Origin: RGIG4576 sp964613095
GTDB lineage: Bacteria; Bacteroidota; Bacteroidia; Bacteroidales; Muribaculaceae
Assembly: GCA_964613095.1 (NCBI GenBank)
Contig: CAZTFX010000078.1
Location: 1 to 10,249, forward strand
Direction of reading: 5' to 3'
DNA: 10,249 nt
The first letter of the stretch is position 1, and every line of letters starts with the position of its first letter. The position numbers were made by a program, and so were the translations under genes. The notes beneath the pieces were generated by a model. That model saw only the letters and a list, made by a program, of their open reading frames with translations, searched no databases and was not told the DNA's origin. Of the stretch, positions 1-6,694 are shown in pieces.

Positions 1-57
1 CTGTCACAGAAAGCTTTTCCATTGTTGAGAGATATTATGATAATGTGTTAATGTTTG

Positions 58-684
58 TCAGAATATTGAATCATTAAATTGATAAAGAGTATAATCAAAA
101 TACATATCAGCACCAAACGCTTCAGGCTCTTCATGTTCTATCACACGACAAGCCTTTACATAACGTTTGTCGTAATAAGTTTCAGTTGATTTACTTACAA
201 TCACACCTTGAGAACAACTTGCATGTATAAATTCGAATGTTTCATTCTCGTTATCGACAGCAGTTACTATTCCCACATGACCTATTCTTGAACCACCGGC
301 ACGTCTTCCATTAAAAAACACCAAATCACCGGGTTGCAATTCGTTTTTAGCTATTATTTTACCGTTTTCAACCTGTCCACCCGATGTTCTATTTAACTTA
401 TAGCCAAACTTTGCGAACACAAAACTGGTAAAACCGGAACAGTCAAAACGATTAGGACCTGAAGCACCCAAACGATAACGCGTACCTTGGAATTTTGATG
501 CATAATCTAAGATGTCAGCAATATCTTTATCCAATTCATCTCCATTAAACAATGTGGAATTCTTTATCTGTTCTTTAATAGTACCTCGTTTTTGTACAGG
601 TAACTGAGCATTGACAGATACAGAAAAAACCGTCGTAACAAATGCCACTAACGTCATTACCATTATTTTTCTATATACTGTCAT
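58..684 (-). CDS. Secreted NlpC/P60 (C40 family) cell-wall peptidase
   Basis: Predicted cysteine endopeptidase of the NlpC/P60 (C40) family, which cleaves peptide stems of peptidoglycan in the periplasm. Numbering from the ATG at 682-684 gives 208 aa. The N-terminus is a signal peptide: a short basic start, a hydrophobic stretch, and a likely cut after VNA near residue 26. The C40 domain spans about residues 55-185. The catalytic Cys is C82 in the motif FDCSGF, the catalytic His is H136 in IGHVGIV, and a third polar residue H154 lies in FIHAS; the LQPGDLVFF strand typical of the family lies between. A longer reading from a TTG at 694-696 is possible, but the ATG gives a better signal peptide. 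The acidic, aromatic tail of about 25 residues has no assigned role. The gene is alone, with its own promoter and no clear terminator in the 57 bases after it. The family call is firm; the exact bond cleaved is not known. Confidence 0.9.
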   Translation of the reverse strand: MTVYRKIMVMTLVAFVTTVFSVSVNAQLPVQKRGTIKEQIKNSTLFNGDELDKDIADILDYASKFQGTRYRLGASGPNRFDCSGFTSFVFAKFGYKLNRTSGGQVENGKIIAKNELQPGDLVFFNGRRAGGSRIGHVGIVTAVDNENETFEFIHASCSQGVIVSKSTETYYDKRYVKACRVIEHEEPEAFGADMYFDYTLYQFNDSIF

Positions 685-760
685 AATAATTCTCAACTTT
701 GTTTAATCTCCATATTAACAGAAAAAAGATCTACTTTAACCCTTACTCTATGATTCATCA

Positions 761-791
761 CAAAGATAAATAAAGAACATTCACAAAACAA
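761..791 (-). promoter_or_regulatory. Bacteroidetes-type promoter of the C40 peptidase gene
   Basis: On the minus strand TATCTTTG (761-768) matches the -7 consensus TAnnTTTG. A TTG (789-791) lies 20 nt upstream, at the right distance for the -33 element. The leader to the ATG at 684 would be about 70 nt. This is a pattern match only. Confidence 0.55.
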
Positions 792-971
792 GCAATTTAA
801 ACATTTATAAACATTTCATTTATCACAAACAAGCCACAGACTGCAAGACAAACATATTATGTATCAATGTGGTACAATGGATTTACATCTTTAAAAGCTC
901 TCTACTGGTTACCTTTTTTTAACACTTAAATCCGATTAATATTCCAAACATTTTAATATTTAATTTTCTTG

Positions 972-992
972 AAATGTTAAAAATTAACATTT
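972..992. repeat. Perfect 9-bp inverted repeat AAATGTTAA-AAA-TTAACATTT
   Basis: Arms at 972-980 and 984-992 are perfectly complementary around a 3-nt centre. It lies about 20 bp beyond the tRNA-Gln terminator and about 180 bp upstream of the C40 promoter. It could be an operator for a dimeric regulator, or an AT-rich palindrome arising by chance in low-complexity DNA. It is too AT-rich and lacks the tract needed for a convincing terminator. Confidence 0.4.
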
Positions 993-1004
993 AACTCTTT
1001 AAAA

Positions 1005-1035
1005 CGACAAAACCTCTAAACTTTCGCTTAGAGGT
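1005..1035 (-). terminator. Rho-independent terminator of tRNA-Gln
   Basis: Perfect 8-bp stem ACCTCTAA/TTAGAGGT (1028-1035 and 1012-1019) with an 8-nt loop. On the minus strand it is followed by a T-rich tail (TTTTGTCGTTTT). It starts 9 nt after the CCA end of the tRNA. Confidence 0.8.
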
Positions 1036-1043
1036 CTCAATCG

Positions 1044-1117
1044 TGGTTGTCTTACAAGGATTCGAACCTTGACAGGCAGAACCAAAAACTGCAGTGCTAC
1101 CATTACACCATAAGACA
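1044..1117 (-). tRNA. tRNA-Gln (anticodon UUG)
   Basis: Folds as a complete cloverleaf. The acceptor stem is TGTCTTA/TAAGACA with discriminator A at 1047 and an encoded CCA at 1044-1046. The D arm contains AATGGTAG. The T arm is CAAGG-TTCGAAT-CCTTG. The anticodon stem GCAGT/TCTGC carries a loop TTTTGGT, giving anticodon TTG at 1083-1085, which reads CAA and CAG codons. The pair closing the anticodon loop (positions 31 and 39) is U-U, a mild irregularity. The weak first pair U1-A72 fits glutamine tRNAs. It is transcribed from its own promoter and ends at the hairpin just downstream. Confidence 0.96.
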
Positions 1118-1154
1118 ATCCTATCAAATGAGACTCATCGTCCCAAATGCGTTG

Positions 1155-1186
1155 CAAAGGTAATACTTATTATCGATTCCACCAAA
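1155..1186 (-). promoter_or_regulatory. Promoter of tRNA-Gln
   Basis: On the minus strand TTTG (1183-1186), 20 nt, then TACCTTTG (1155-1162): a full match to the Bacteroidetes -33/-7 pattern. The tRNA begins about 38 nt after the -7 box. The -33 box sits inside the inverted repeat 1181-1196 just after the tyrS stop, so the end of tyrS and the start of the tRNA unit overlap. Confidence 0.75.
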
Positions 1187-1196
1187 TTTTTTTGGT
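1181..1196 (-). repeat. Short AT-rich inverted repeat after tyrS
   Basis: ACCAAA (1181-1186) and TTTGGT (1191-1196) form a 6-bp stem around a 4-nt loop, 4 nt after the tyrS stop codon. On the minus strand no T-tract follows, so it would be a weak terminator at best. It overlaps the tRNA-Gln -33 box. Confidence 0.3.
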
Positions 1197-1200
1197 AAAA

Positions 1201-2493
1201 TTATTTTGCGATAATTAAGTAATAGTTCTTTTTACCTCGTTGTACCAAGAGATACTTACCGTTCAATAAAAGAGAAGAGTCGATAGTCATATTAGGATCG
1301 GTAACTTTTTCTTTATTTACAGAAACACCACCACCTTGAGTCAACTTTCTCATTTCTCCTTTTGAAGCAAAAACCGGAGCATTATCGGTAGTAAGGTTCA
1401 CCAATGAAACACCCGCTTCTATCAATGATTTTTCAACTTCAAATTGAGAAACACCCTCAAATACACTCAACAAAGTATCTTCATCTATCTTATGTAGAAT
1501 TTCTTGAGCCTTATTCGAGAAAAGTATTTGTGAAGCCTCAACAGCAGCTTCATAATCAGCCTCAGAGTGTACCATAATGGTAATCTCTTTTGCAAGACGT
1601 TTTTGGATAGGGCGTAATCCCGGATTTTCAGCCTGTTCTGCCACTAATGCCTGAATTTCGTCTTGTGTAAGCATTGTGAAAATCTTAATATACTTTTCTG
1701 CGTCTTCATCACTCACATTCAACCAAAATTGGTAGAATTTATAAGGAGATGTACGTTTAGGGTCAAGCCAAATATTTCCTGTTTCGGTTTTACCAAACTT
1801 CTTTCCATCAGCTTTAGTGATAAGCGGACATGTAAGTGCAAAAGCCTCACCACCTTCGGTACGGCGAATCAACTCTGTACCGGTAGTGATATTACCCCAT
1901 TGATCGCTTCCTCCCATCTGAAGACGACAATTATTATTGCGATATAAGTATAAGAAATCGTAACCTTGTAATAATTGATATGAAAATTCGGTAAAAGACA
2001 TACCGTGTTGAGCTTCTCCACCAAGACGTTTCTTAACCGAATCTTTTGCCATCATATAATTGACAGTAATGTGTTTTCCTATGTCGCGAATAAAGTTCAA
2101 GAATGAATAATCCTTCATCCAATCATAGTTATTCACAAGCAAAGCATGATTGGGAGCATCACTATCAAAATCAAGAAATTTGGCAAGTTGCTTTTTAATA
2201 CACTCCTGATTATGACGAAGCGTAGGTTCATCAATAAGAACACGTTCCTGTGATTTCATAGATGGGTCGCCTATCATACCTGTTGCGCCACCCACCAAAG
2301 CTATAGGACGGTGTCCTGCATTTTGAAAATGCTTAAGCATCATCACACCTACAAGGTGGCCGATATGTAGTGAATCGGCTGTTGGGTCTATACCAACATA
2401 AGCCGAAGTCATTTCTTTTGCCAATTGTTCTTCTGTACCGGGCATCATGTCATGCACCATGCCACGCCACTTTAGTTCTTCTACGAAATTCAT
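1201..2493 (-). CDS. tyrS: Tyrosyl-tRNA synthetase
   Basis: Cytoplasmic class I aminoacyl-tRNA synthetase that charges tRNA-Tyr with tyrosine using ATP. The 430-aa length matches the bacterial TyrRS family. The catalytic Rossmann domain has the HIGH signature at residues 43-46 (in DSLHIGHLVG), the tyrosine-site stretch around YQLLQGYDF (172-180), GGSDQWGN at 194-201, and the second signature in the form KFGKT at 232-236 in place of KMSKS, as in the E. coli type. The C-terminal part, from about residue 365, is an S4-like RNA-binding domain (KGEMRKL ... GGVSVN ... YLLVQRGKK). The ATG at 2491-2493 starts directly in the usual N-terminal helix. A strong Bacteroidetes promoter lies just upstream, and the tRNA-Gln gene follows downstream under its own promoter. 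The leader has no T-box-like structure. The identification is secure. Confidence 0.98.
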   Translation of the reverse strand: MNFVEELKWRGMVHDMMPGTEEQLAKEMTSAYVGIDPTADSLHIGHLVGVMMLKHFQNAGHRPIALVGGATGMIGDPSMKSQERVLIDEPTLRHNQECIKKQLAKFLDFDSDAPNHALLVNNYDWMKDYSFLNFIRDIGKHITVNYMMAKDSVKKRLGGEAQHGMSFTEFSYQLLQGYDFLYLYRNNNCRLQMGGSDQWGNITTGTELIRRTEGGEAFALTCPLITKADGKKFGKTETGNIWLDPKRTSPYKFYQFWLNVSDEDAEKYIKIFTMLTQDEIQALVAEQAENPGLRPIQKRLAKEITIMVHSEADYEAAVEASQILFSNKAQEILHKIDEDTLLSVFEGVSQFEVEKSLIEAGVSLVNLTTDNAPVFASKGEMRKLTQGGGVSVNKEKVTDPNMTIDSSLLLNGKYLLVQRGKKNYYLIIAK

Positions 2494-2528
2494 TGAATTA
2501 TCTGATTTTAAATTATTTTCTTGGTTTG

Positions 2529-2560
2529 CAAAGTTAGTATATTAAAATGAGTGTTGCAAA
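2529..2560 (-). promoter_or_regulatory. Promoter of tyrS
   Basis: On the minus strand TTTG (2557-2560), 20 nt, then TAACTTTG (2529-2536): an ideal match to the Bacteroidetes pattern. It lies 36 nt upstream of the tyrS ATG. The leader is A/T-rich without a Shine-Dalgarno. The -33 box begins less than 20 nt after the stop of the upstream lipoprotein gene, and no terminator lies between. Confidence 0.8.
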
Positions 2561-2578
2561 CCCTCCCAGCCTAAATGA

Positions 2579-3007
2579 CTACCATTTTTTCAATATATAT
2601 TTATATGTCACCCCATCAGGGTTCACATAGGACATAATCAAATCTTCACCATTAATACTATCAATTACAACTAAATTTTGCCCCATCTGCATACCTGTAA
2701 TATCAAATGGACGATAACGATCATAAGAATAATCAATAATTATGTCTTTACCTTCATATTTCCAAGAAGCAAAGCTATCATCATATCCATGCGTAACCTC
2801 ATTCATCATTTTTTGACTGAAAACCGACGATTGAAATGCAAAATACAACGTACCGCTATAATCCTTTTGCTCATTTCCATTTACTTCAATAGCAGTTACA
2901 CGCCACAATCCAAATAATTCCCCTATATCACCATCGTTTCTTGTACAACTTGACAATAGAGCCAACACAATGGCAAACATATATATTTTTATTGTTTCTG
3001 CTTTCAT
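2579..3007 (-). CDS. Small lipocalin-like lipoprotein
   Basis: Predicted lipid-anchored envelope protein of 142 aa, numbered from the ATG at 3005-3007. The N-terminus is a lipoprotein signal: hydrophobic IYMFAIVLAL, then lipobox LLSSC with the lipidated Cys at residue 21. The mature part starts with charged residues, then GLWRVTAIEVNG and repeated beta-strand patterns (TLYFAFQ, SWKYEGKDIIIDY, YKYILKKW). This is the layout of the small lipocalin-like proteins common in Bacteroidales, whose ligands are mostly unknown. A TTG at 3014-3016 would extend the protein by three residues and overlap the upstream stop, but the ATG leaves a more natural signal. It follows the Wzi-like gene by 5 nt, so the two are very likely cotranscribed and perhaps translationally coupled. 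The lipoprotein call is firm; the lipocalin fold is inferred from pattern and the function is unknown. Confidence 0.82.
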   Translation of the reverse strand: MKAETIKIYMFAIVLALLSSCTRNDGDIGELFGLWRVTAIEVNGNEQKDYSGTLYFAFQSSVFSQKMMNEVTHGYDDSFASWKYEGKDIIIDYSYDRYRPFDITGMQMGQNLVVIDSINGEDLIMSYVNPDGVTYKYILKKW

Positions 3008-3012
3008 ATCTA

Positions 3013-4551
3013 TCAAAATTTTAACAATCCACTATAAGAGACCGAGAATAAAACGCCCAAATTATCTCCATACAAAGATCCATTATCCAATGCGATCTGT
3101 CCTTTTATATCAAGACCCGGCACATTATGCCATTTATAAGTACATTCCACCATTGCCGATGTGTTTTCACGAGATTTTGATATAGGACAAAAGATTGTTC
3201 CCCACGATTTCGTAAACGAGAACTTGGCTCTATATGACAAGTTTTTACATGGAGTACCTTCTACACCTACGTGAAAACTACGTAACCTTGTATCGGTAAA
3301 TGCCATAAATCCGTCTTTATTATAGATTGGAGATTTCAAAACAGGAGAACCTAACGACATTCCATAATACTGGTAGCCGTTATAAGTATAATTGTTATAA
3401 TAATTATCGGCTCCTGTCGCTTCTTCTTTTATGGTAGTATCGGGGAAATCTCCCGGAGCCCAGTGTATTGGTCCACCCTGATTCATCAAATCCAAATATT
3501 CAACCACAGCACCGGTAACAACGCCCGAAGTTTTTCCTGAATTATACTCAACACCGTACAATCCATCAAAACCATTCATCATACCTATACCGGAACCGTC
3601 TTCCCAAGCCTTTTGTATATATGCTTTCAACTCCACTCCATTATTGAAGCGATAGCGTCCCATTACATCCCAAGAACCCAAATGGTTTCCTTCATAATAA
3701 GCCTGATCACCCAAATTCGCACCTCCGGCACCGGGTATAATAGCTTTTACAAATGTGTCAAAAGTAGGAGACATATCTACCGTTGCAAGCAAATCACCCT
3801 TATAATATTCTTTCTTCACACCGCCGAATTGACATGCCGCTTGCATACCGAGTGTTACCGAAAACGGTTTTGCCGGATTACTATGAAAATAACAGTATTT
3901 ATAATTAAACCATAAGTCGGTTGTTATGAAATAATTCAAATAATTATAATGATTTTCGAGCCACTTGCTATCGGTTTGCTTATAATAGCCTAGTTCGCCC
4001 GAAATATAAGCCCACCCATTGGTAAAAGGAATCTCTTGCGGAGTAATAAATCCCGCTTTCACTCCCGGCATAGGTCTTGAATTTGCACTCATGGTCATAT
4101 CACCGGAACTTAATCGGTCATTCAAAATTCTTGAGCCTGTTTCTTTTGCCCCCAATGTTAAAAAAACACTACGATATTTTACATCCAGATATAATTGATG
4201 AATCCATGCCACCGCAGGTTTTTCTTCTCGTTCACCCATCGTTTCTGTTGATTTATCGTAAATCGAATACCCTACCGACGAAACTGCATTTCCTATCAAA
4301 GTTGCACCATATCCCAAGCTAAAGCGTCTTGACTTCTCCAAATATTTATGTAAATCCAGTTTTAGTAATGCCGATTTACCCTGAGTGATAATCCCATGTT
4401 CATTAGACGACATATAATATGGAGCAAAATCGCCATCACCAAGCACTCCCATAGTTTCCACTCCATAATTCACATTATACTCGGCTTTCACTTGTATTCT
4501 TCCCGAAAATAAAAGCAAACAAGCCAATACTACAAAACATTTCAATCTCAT
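3013..4551 (-). CDS. Capsule assembly Wzi-like outer-membrane protein
   Basis: Predicted 512-aa outer-membrane beta-barrel protein. A signal peptide is evident: MRLK, a hydrophobic core CFVVLACLLLF, and likely cleavage after VKA at about residue 23. The rest is rich in alternating aromatic and polar strands (for example FSLGYGATLIG, LYLDVKYRSVFLTLGAKE, YISGELGYYKQTDSKW, FHVGVEG, AKFSFTKSW) and ends in LLKF, with a C-terminal Phe as in many barrels. The stretch RLSSGDMTMSANSRPMPGVKAGF resembles the conserved block of the Bacteroidetes Wzi-like capsule assembly family (PF14052), recognised here from memory without a search. Wzi proteins hold capsular polysaccharide at the cell surface; in Bacteroidetes many copies lie outside capsule loci. 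It is the first gene of a unit with the lipoprotein 5 nt downstream. A general outer-membrane porin is the alternative. Confidence 0.8.
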   Translation of the reverse strand: MRLKCFVVLACLLLFSGRIQVKAEYNVNYGVETMGVLGDGDFAPYYMSSNEHGIITQGKSALLKLDLHKYLEKSRRFSLGYGATLIGNAVSSVGYSIYDKSTETMGEREEKPAVAWIHQLYLDVKYRSVFLTLGAKETGSRILNDRLSSGDMTMSANSRPMPGVKAGFITPQEIPFTNGWAYISGELGYYKQTDSKWLENHYNYLNYFITTDLWFNYKYCYFHSNPAKPFSVTLGMQAACQFGGVKKEYYKGDLLATVDMSPTFDTFVKAIIPGAGGANLGDQAYYEGNHLGSWDVMGRYRFNNGVELKAYIQKAWEDGSGIGMMNGFDGLYGVEYNSGKTSGVVTGAVVEYLDLMNQGGPIHWAPGDFPDTTIKEEATGADNYYNNYTYNGYQYYGMSLGSPVLKSPIYNKDGFMAFTDTRLRSFHVGVEGTPCKNLSYRAKFSFTKSWGTIFCPISKSRENTSAMVECTYKWHNVPGLDIKGQIALDNGSLYGDNLGVLFSVSYSGLLKF

Positions 4552-4624
4552 TTTACATCAAGGATATTTTTATTTACAGTAAAATTAATTTACCCCACTA
4601 AAATAATATGTTTTTTTCACTTCT

Positions 4625-4658
4625 CAAAGATAAAAGCCCCAATATTGTGGAAAATCAA
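4625..4658 (-). promoter_or_regulatory. Possible promoter of the Wzi-like/lipoprotein unit
   Basis: On the minus strand TATCTTTG (4625-4632) is a good -7 box. The nearest TTG (4656-4658) is 23 nt upstream, slightly long for a -33 element. The ATG lies about 73 nt downstream. It interlocks with the plus-strand promoter at 4645-4675. Confidence 0.42.
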
Positions 4659-4675
4659 TAAAAATAATACCTTTG
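4645..4675 (+). promoter_or_regulatory. Promoter of the DUF115-like gene
   Basis: TTG (4645-4647), 20 nt, then TACCTTTG (4668-4675) fit the Bacteroidetes pattern. The ATG is at 4695, so the leader is only about 12-15 nt and purine-rich, without a clear Shine-Dalgarno. Confidence 0.68.
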
Positions 4676-4694
4676 TAGAAAAAGAGAACTTAAT

Positions 4695-5549
4695 ATGGTA
4701 AAATTACAGACAGTAATAAACAAAACTTGGCAAACTGCTTTAAGCATAATCAAAATAATGCTTCAATCTCGCCCATGCAGCACTCCACCCGCCGCACAGG
4801 TCGATGAAGAACTTGTTATCTTAGGAAACGGACCGTCATTAAACGACACAATGACACAGAATATCGAATTTCTGAAATCACGACACCTTCTTGCTGTAAA
4901 TTTTGCCGCAAACACCCACGTTTTCACCGAATTAAAGCCACGTTTTTACATGCTTACCGATCCTGTTTTCTTTAATCGCATGGAACTGGAAAACGTACAA
5001 TCACTTTGGAATAATTTTGCCGAATCGGTAAATTGGGATATGACATTATTCATTCCCACCAAAGTAAAACAACAAGGGGAATGGTACTCAAAACTGACAA
5101 AAAACAAGTACATCAATATTTGTACATACAATATGACTCCGGTTGAAGGACTGAACCAGTTTGAAAATTGGGCTTATAAGCATAATTTAGGTATGCCAAG
5201 ACCCCGAAACGTACTTATTCCGTCTATAATGCAAGGTATAGCCATGCATTATAAAACCATTTATCTGACCGGAGCCGATCATTCATGGCTGAAAACGCTA
5301 TCGGTAGATAATGAAAATCGTGTTGTATCAATACAACCCCACTTCTATAAAGAAGCAAAAAGCGAAGAAGAACGCATTCGCGTAGATTATATGAAAATCA
5401 AGTTACACGAAGTTCTTGAAAGCATGTATATAGCATTTCGCACCTACCACACGATACGCCGATATGCCGATTATCGAGGAACTAAAGTGATCAACATCAC
5501 CCCCGATAGTTTCATAGATGCCTTCCCAAAACTCCTACCTCCGAACTGA
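4695..5549 (+). CDS. DUF115/MptE-like protein, possible glycosyltransferase
   Basis: A 284-aa protein, probably cytoplasmic or membrane-associated. After an amphipathic N-terminal stretch of about 35 residues, a Rossmann-like core starts with LVILGNGPSLN, GNGPSLN at 44-50. It continues with LLAVNFAANTH (65-75), FYMLTDPVFF (84-93), NVLIPSIMQGIAMHYKTIYLTGADHSW (172-198) and a helical, basic C-terminus ending near residue 284. The GNGPSL loop and the later IYLTGADHSW strand-loop fit the DUF115/MptE-like group, which includes flagellin-glycosylating Maf proteins; GT42 sialyltransferases carry a similar GNGPSL start, so they are the main alternative. A role in transferring a sugar to surface polysaccharide or protein is inference. 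It is a single-gene unit divergent from the Wzi-like gene and convergent with the CBS-nucleotidyltransferase. The N-terminus has no signal peptide. Substrate unknown. Confidence 0.68.
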   Translation: MVKLQTVINKTWQTALSIIKIMLQSRPCSTPPAAQVDEELVILGNGPSLNDTMTQNIEFLKSRHLLAVNFAANTHVFTELKPRFYMLTDPVFFNRMELENVQSLWNNFAESVNWDMTLFIPTKVKQQGEWYSKLTKNKYINICTYNMTPVEGLNQFENWAYKHNLGMPRPRNVLIPSIMQGIAMHYKTIYLTGADHSWLKTLSVDNENRVVSIQPHFYKEAKSEEERIRVDYMKIKLHEVLESMYIAFRTYHTIRRYADYRGTKVINITPDSFIDAFPKLLPPN

Positions 5550-5608
5550 GGTAAGTCTCGCTACTATGCGCCAGCCTATGACTGACACGCACTGCTCGCT
5601 TACACTCG

Positions 5609-5624
5609 ATTTTGCAAGCAAAAT
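5609..5624. terminator. Hairpin between convergent genes, possible bidirectional terminator
   Basis: ATTTTGC (5609-5615) and GCAAAAT (5618-5624) are perfect complements separated by two bases, so the folded RNA would have about 6 bp and a 4-nt loop. The AAAA/TTTT edges give a U-rich arm in both directions. It lies 60 nt after the plus-strand stop and 17 nt after the minus-strand stop, where a shared terminator is expected. The stem is weak, so this is tentative. Confidence 0.4.
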
Positions 5625-5628
5625 TCCC

Positions 5629-5660
5629 AACTCCTAACTCCTAATTCCTAACTCCTAACT
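5629..5660. repeat. 7-bp tandem repeat (AACTCCT, about 4.5 copies)
   Basis: Units: AACTCCT (5629-5635), AACTCCT (5636-5642), AATTCCT (5643-5649), AACTCCT (5650-5656), then a partial AACT (5657-5660). The array covers the stop and the last six codons of the minus-strand nucleotidyltransferase. On the minus strand each unit contains TAG, so any copy number brings a stop in frame within three units. Confidence 0.9.
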
Positions 5661-6693
5661 GTATAAGATTTTCCGCTTGCTTGAAATCGGCAGGAGAACC
5701 TATGTCTATCCATATTCCGTTTATCGGAAATTGTCGAACACTTTTGCCTTTTTTCAATACATCTTCAAGGAAATCAGTGGCATCGTAATATTCCCCTTGT
5801 GGAATCAACGATAACAGTTCTCGTTTTATCAAGTAAATACCCGCATTGGTGAAATAATTGAATGTAGGCTTTTCTTCTAAGCCCTTCACGTTGCCGTTTT
5901 CATCGCTTTCAAGCACACCGAATGGAACACTCACAACGTATGGATTTACAGCCACAGTCACATCGGCTTCGCTTTCGATATGATTAAGATACATATCTTC
6001 AAAGTTGATATTGGTAAACAAATCGGAGTTCATCAATAAAACCGTATCATTTTTAAAATCATCAATAAGTGAAAGCGCTCCAATTGTTCCTAAGCGACAA
6101 GGTTCTTTTACACATTTCACTTTTACCCCTGCCACAGCTTGAGAAAAATGTTCATCAAGTTGATCTGCAAGATAATTGGTAGTCACACTTATATGGGTTA
6201 TACCATTGCGGGCAAGAGACTCAATATTATAATCGATTATACATTTCCCGCCTAATTTGAGCAACGGTTTCGGCGTATCATTGGTAAGAGGACGTAATCG
6301 TTCCCCTTTTCCCCCAGCCATAAGCACAGCATCAACAGGCAGCAACGAATTCTGAGTGGAGAAATCATGTAAACGAACTATCGTTCCATCTTCGGCAAGA
6401 CAAGGAACCAACGTTACTTTACTATTACGCATGTGACGTATTTTTCTCACATCGATTTCACCATCTTTTAATGCCATGAAATCGGTGTGCATGACTTTTG
6501 ATACCGGTGTATGCAACTCAGCTCCTGCCACCAAACTGCGCCGTATATCACCATCGGTAAGCGTGCCGAGTACTTTTCCTTTGTCATCGATTACAAATAG
6601 TGTCATCGAACTTTTCCCCGACAAAGCATTAAGCCTGCTTAACGCCTCTATTATGGCAGTCTCGGCTGCGACTAAATATTTCTCCATATTCAT
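5641..6693 (-). CDS. CBS-domain sugar-phosphate nucleotidyltransferase
   Basis: A 350-aa cytoplasmic enzyme predicted to join a sugar 1-phosphate to a nucleoside triphosphate, giving an NDP-sugar and pyrophosphate. Residues 1-115 are a CBS-type regulatory region (GTLTDGDIRR at 43-52, then VSKVMHTDF and a second half). The catalytic domain follows: LPVDAVLMAGGKGERLRPLT with the nucleotide loop at 126-137, TPKPLL with Lys142, GTIGAL at 202-207, NSDLF with the metal-binding Asp224, EEKP, and IWIDIGSP near the end. CBS plus nucleotidyltransferase is the layout of Campylobacter PtmE, a GDP-glucosamine-forming enzyme of legionaminic acid synthesis, but sugar and nucleotide cannot be read here. It starts one base after the stop of the ABC-2 permease (TAA-T-ATG), so it is cotranscribed and probably translationally coupled. 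A second start (MEKYLV) lies two codons in. The last six residues come from the 7-bp repeat array. Confidence 0.88.
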   Translation of the reverse strand: MNMEKYLVAAETAIIEALSRLNALSGKSSMTLFVIDDKGKVLGTLTDGDIRRSLVAGAELHTPVSKVMHTDFMALKDGEIDVRKIRHMRNSKVTLVPCLAEDGTIVRLHDFSTQNSLLPVDAVLMAGGKGERLRPLTNDTPKPLLKLGGKCIIDYNIESLARNGITHISVTTNYLADQLDEHFSQAVAGVKVKCVKEPCRLGTIGALSLIDDFKNDTVLLMNSDLFTNINFEDMYLNHIESEADVTVAVNPYVVSVPFGVLESDENGNVKGLEEKPTFNYFTNAGIYLIKRELLSLIPQGEYYDATDFLEDVLKKGKSVRQFPINGIWIDIGSPADFKQAENLIQLGVRN

Positions 6694-6694
6694 A

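Larger units (their letters stand above)
697..1011. other. Gene-free AT-rich intergenic region
   Basis: No convincing gene is seen on either strand. It holds the promoter of the C40 peptidase gene at its left end and, near its right end, a perfect AT-rich inverted repeat (972-992). The tRNA-Gln terminator starts just after it. Short AAACATTT-type repeats near 798-820 look like low-complexity sequence. Confidence 0.6.

Noticed and set aside
861..878. Inverted repeat TGTA...TACA in the gene-free region
   Set aside because: Only 4 bp pair at the edges and the centre does not match, so it is no better than chance.
1663..1947. Plus-strand open frame inside tyrS
   Set aside because: It lies wholly antisense to a certain tyrS gene and its translation resembles no protein family.
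2494..2578. T-box or other riboswitch in the tyrS leader
   Set aside because: The leader after the predicted start is only about 30 nt and AT-rich, with no conserved T-box elements.
3613..3915. Plus-strand open frame inside the Wzi-like gene, with others at 2678-2917, 2970-3185 and 4077-4322
   Set aside because: All are antisense shadows of the barrel and lipoprotein genes, with no promoter, start context or recognisable domain.
5629..5660. CRISPR array
   Set aside because: The repeat unit is 7 bp and directly tandem, with no spacers and no cas genes nearby.
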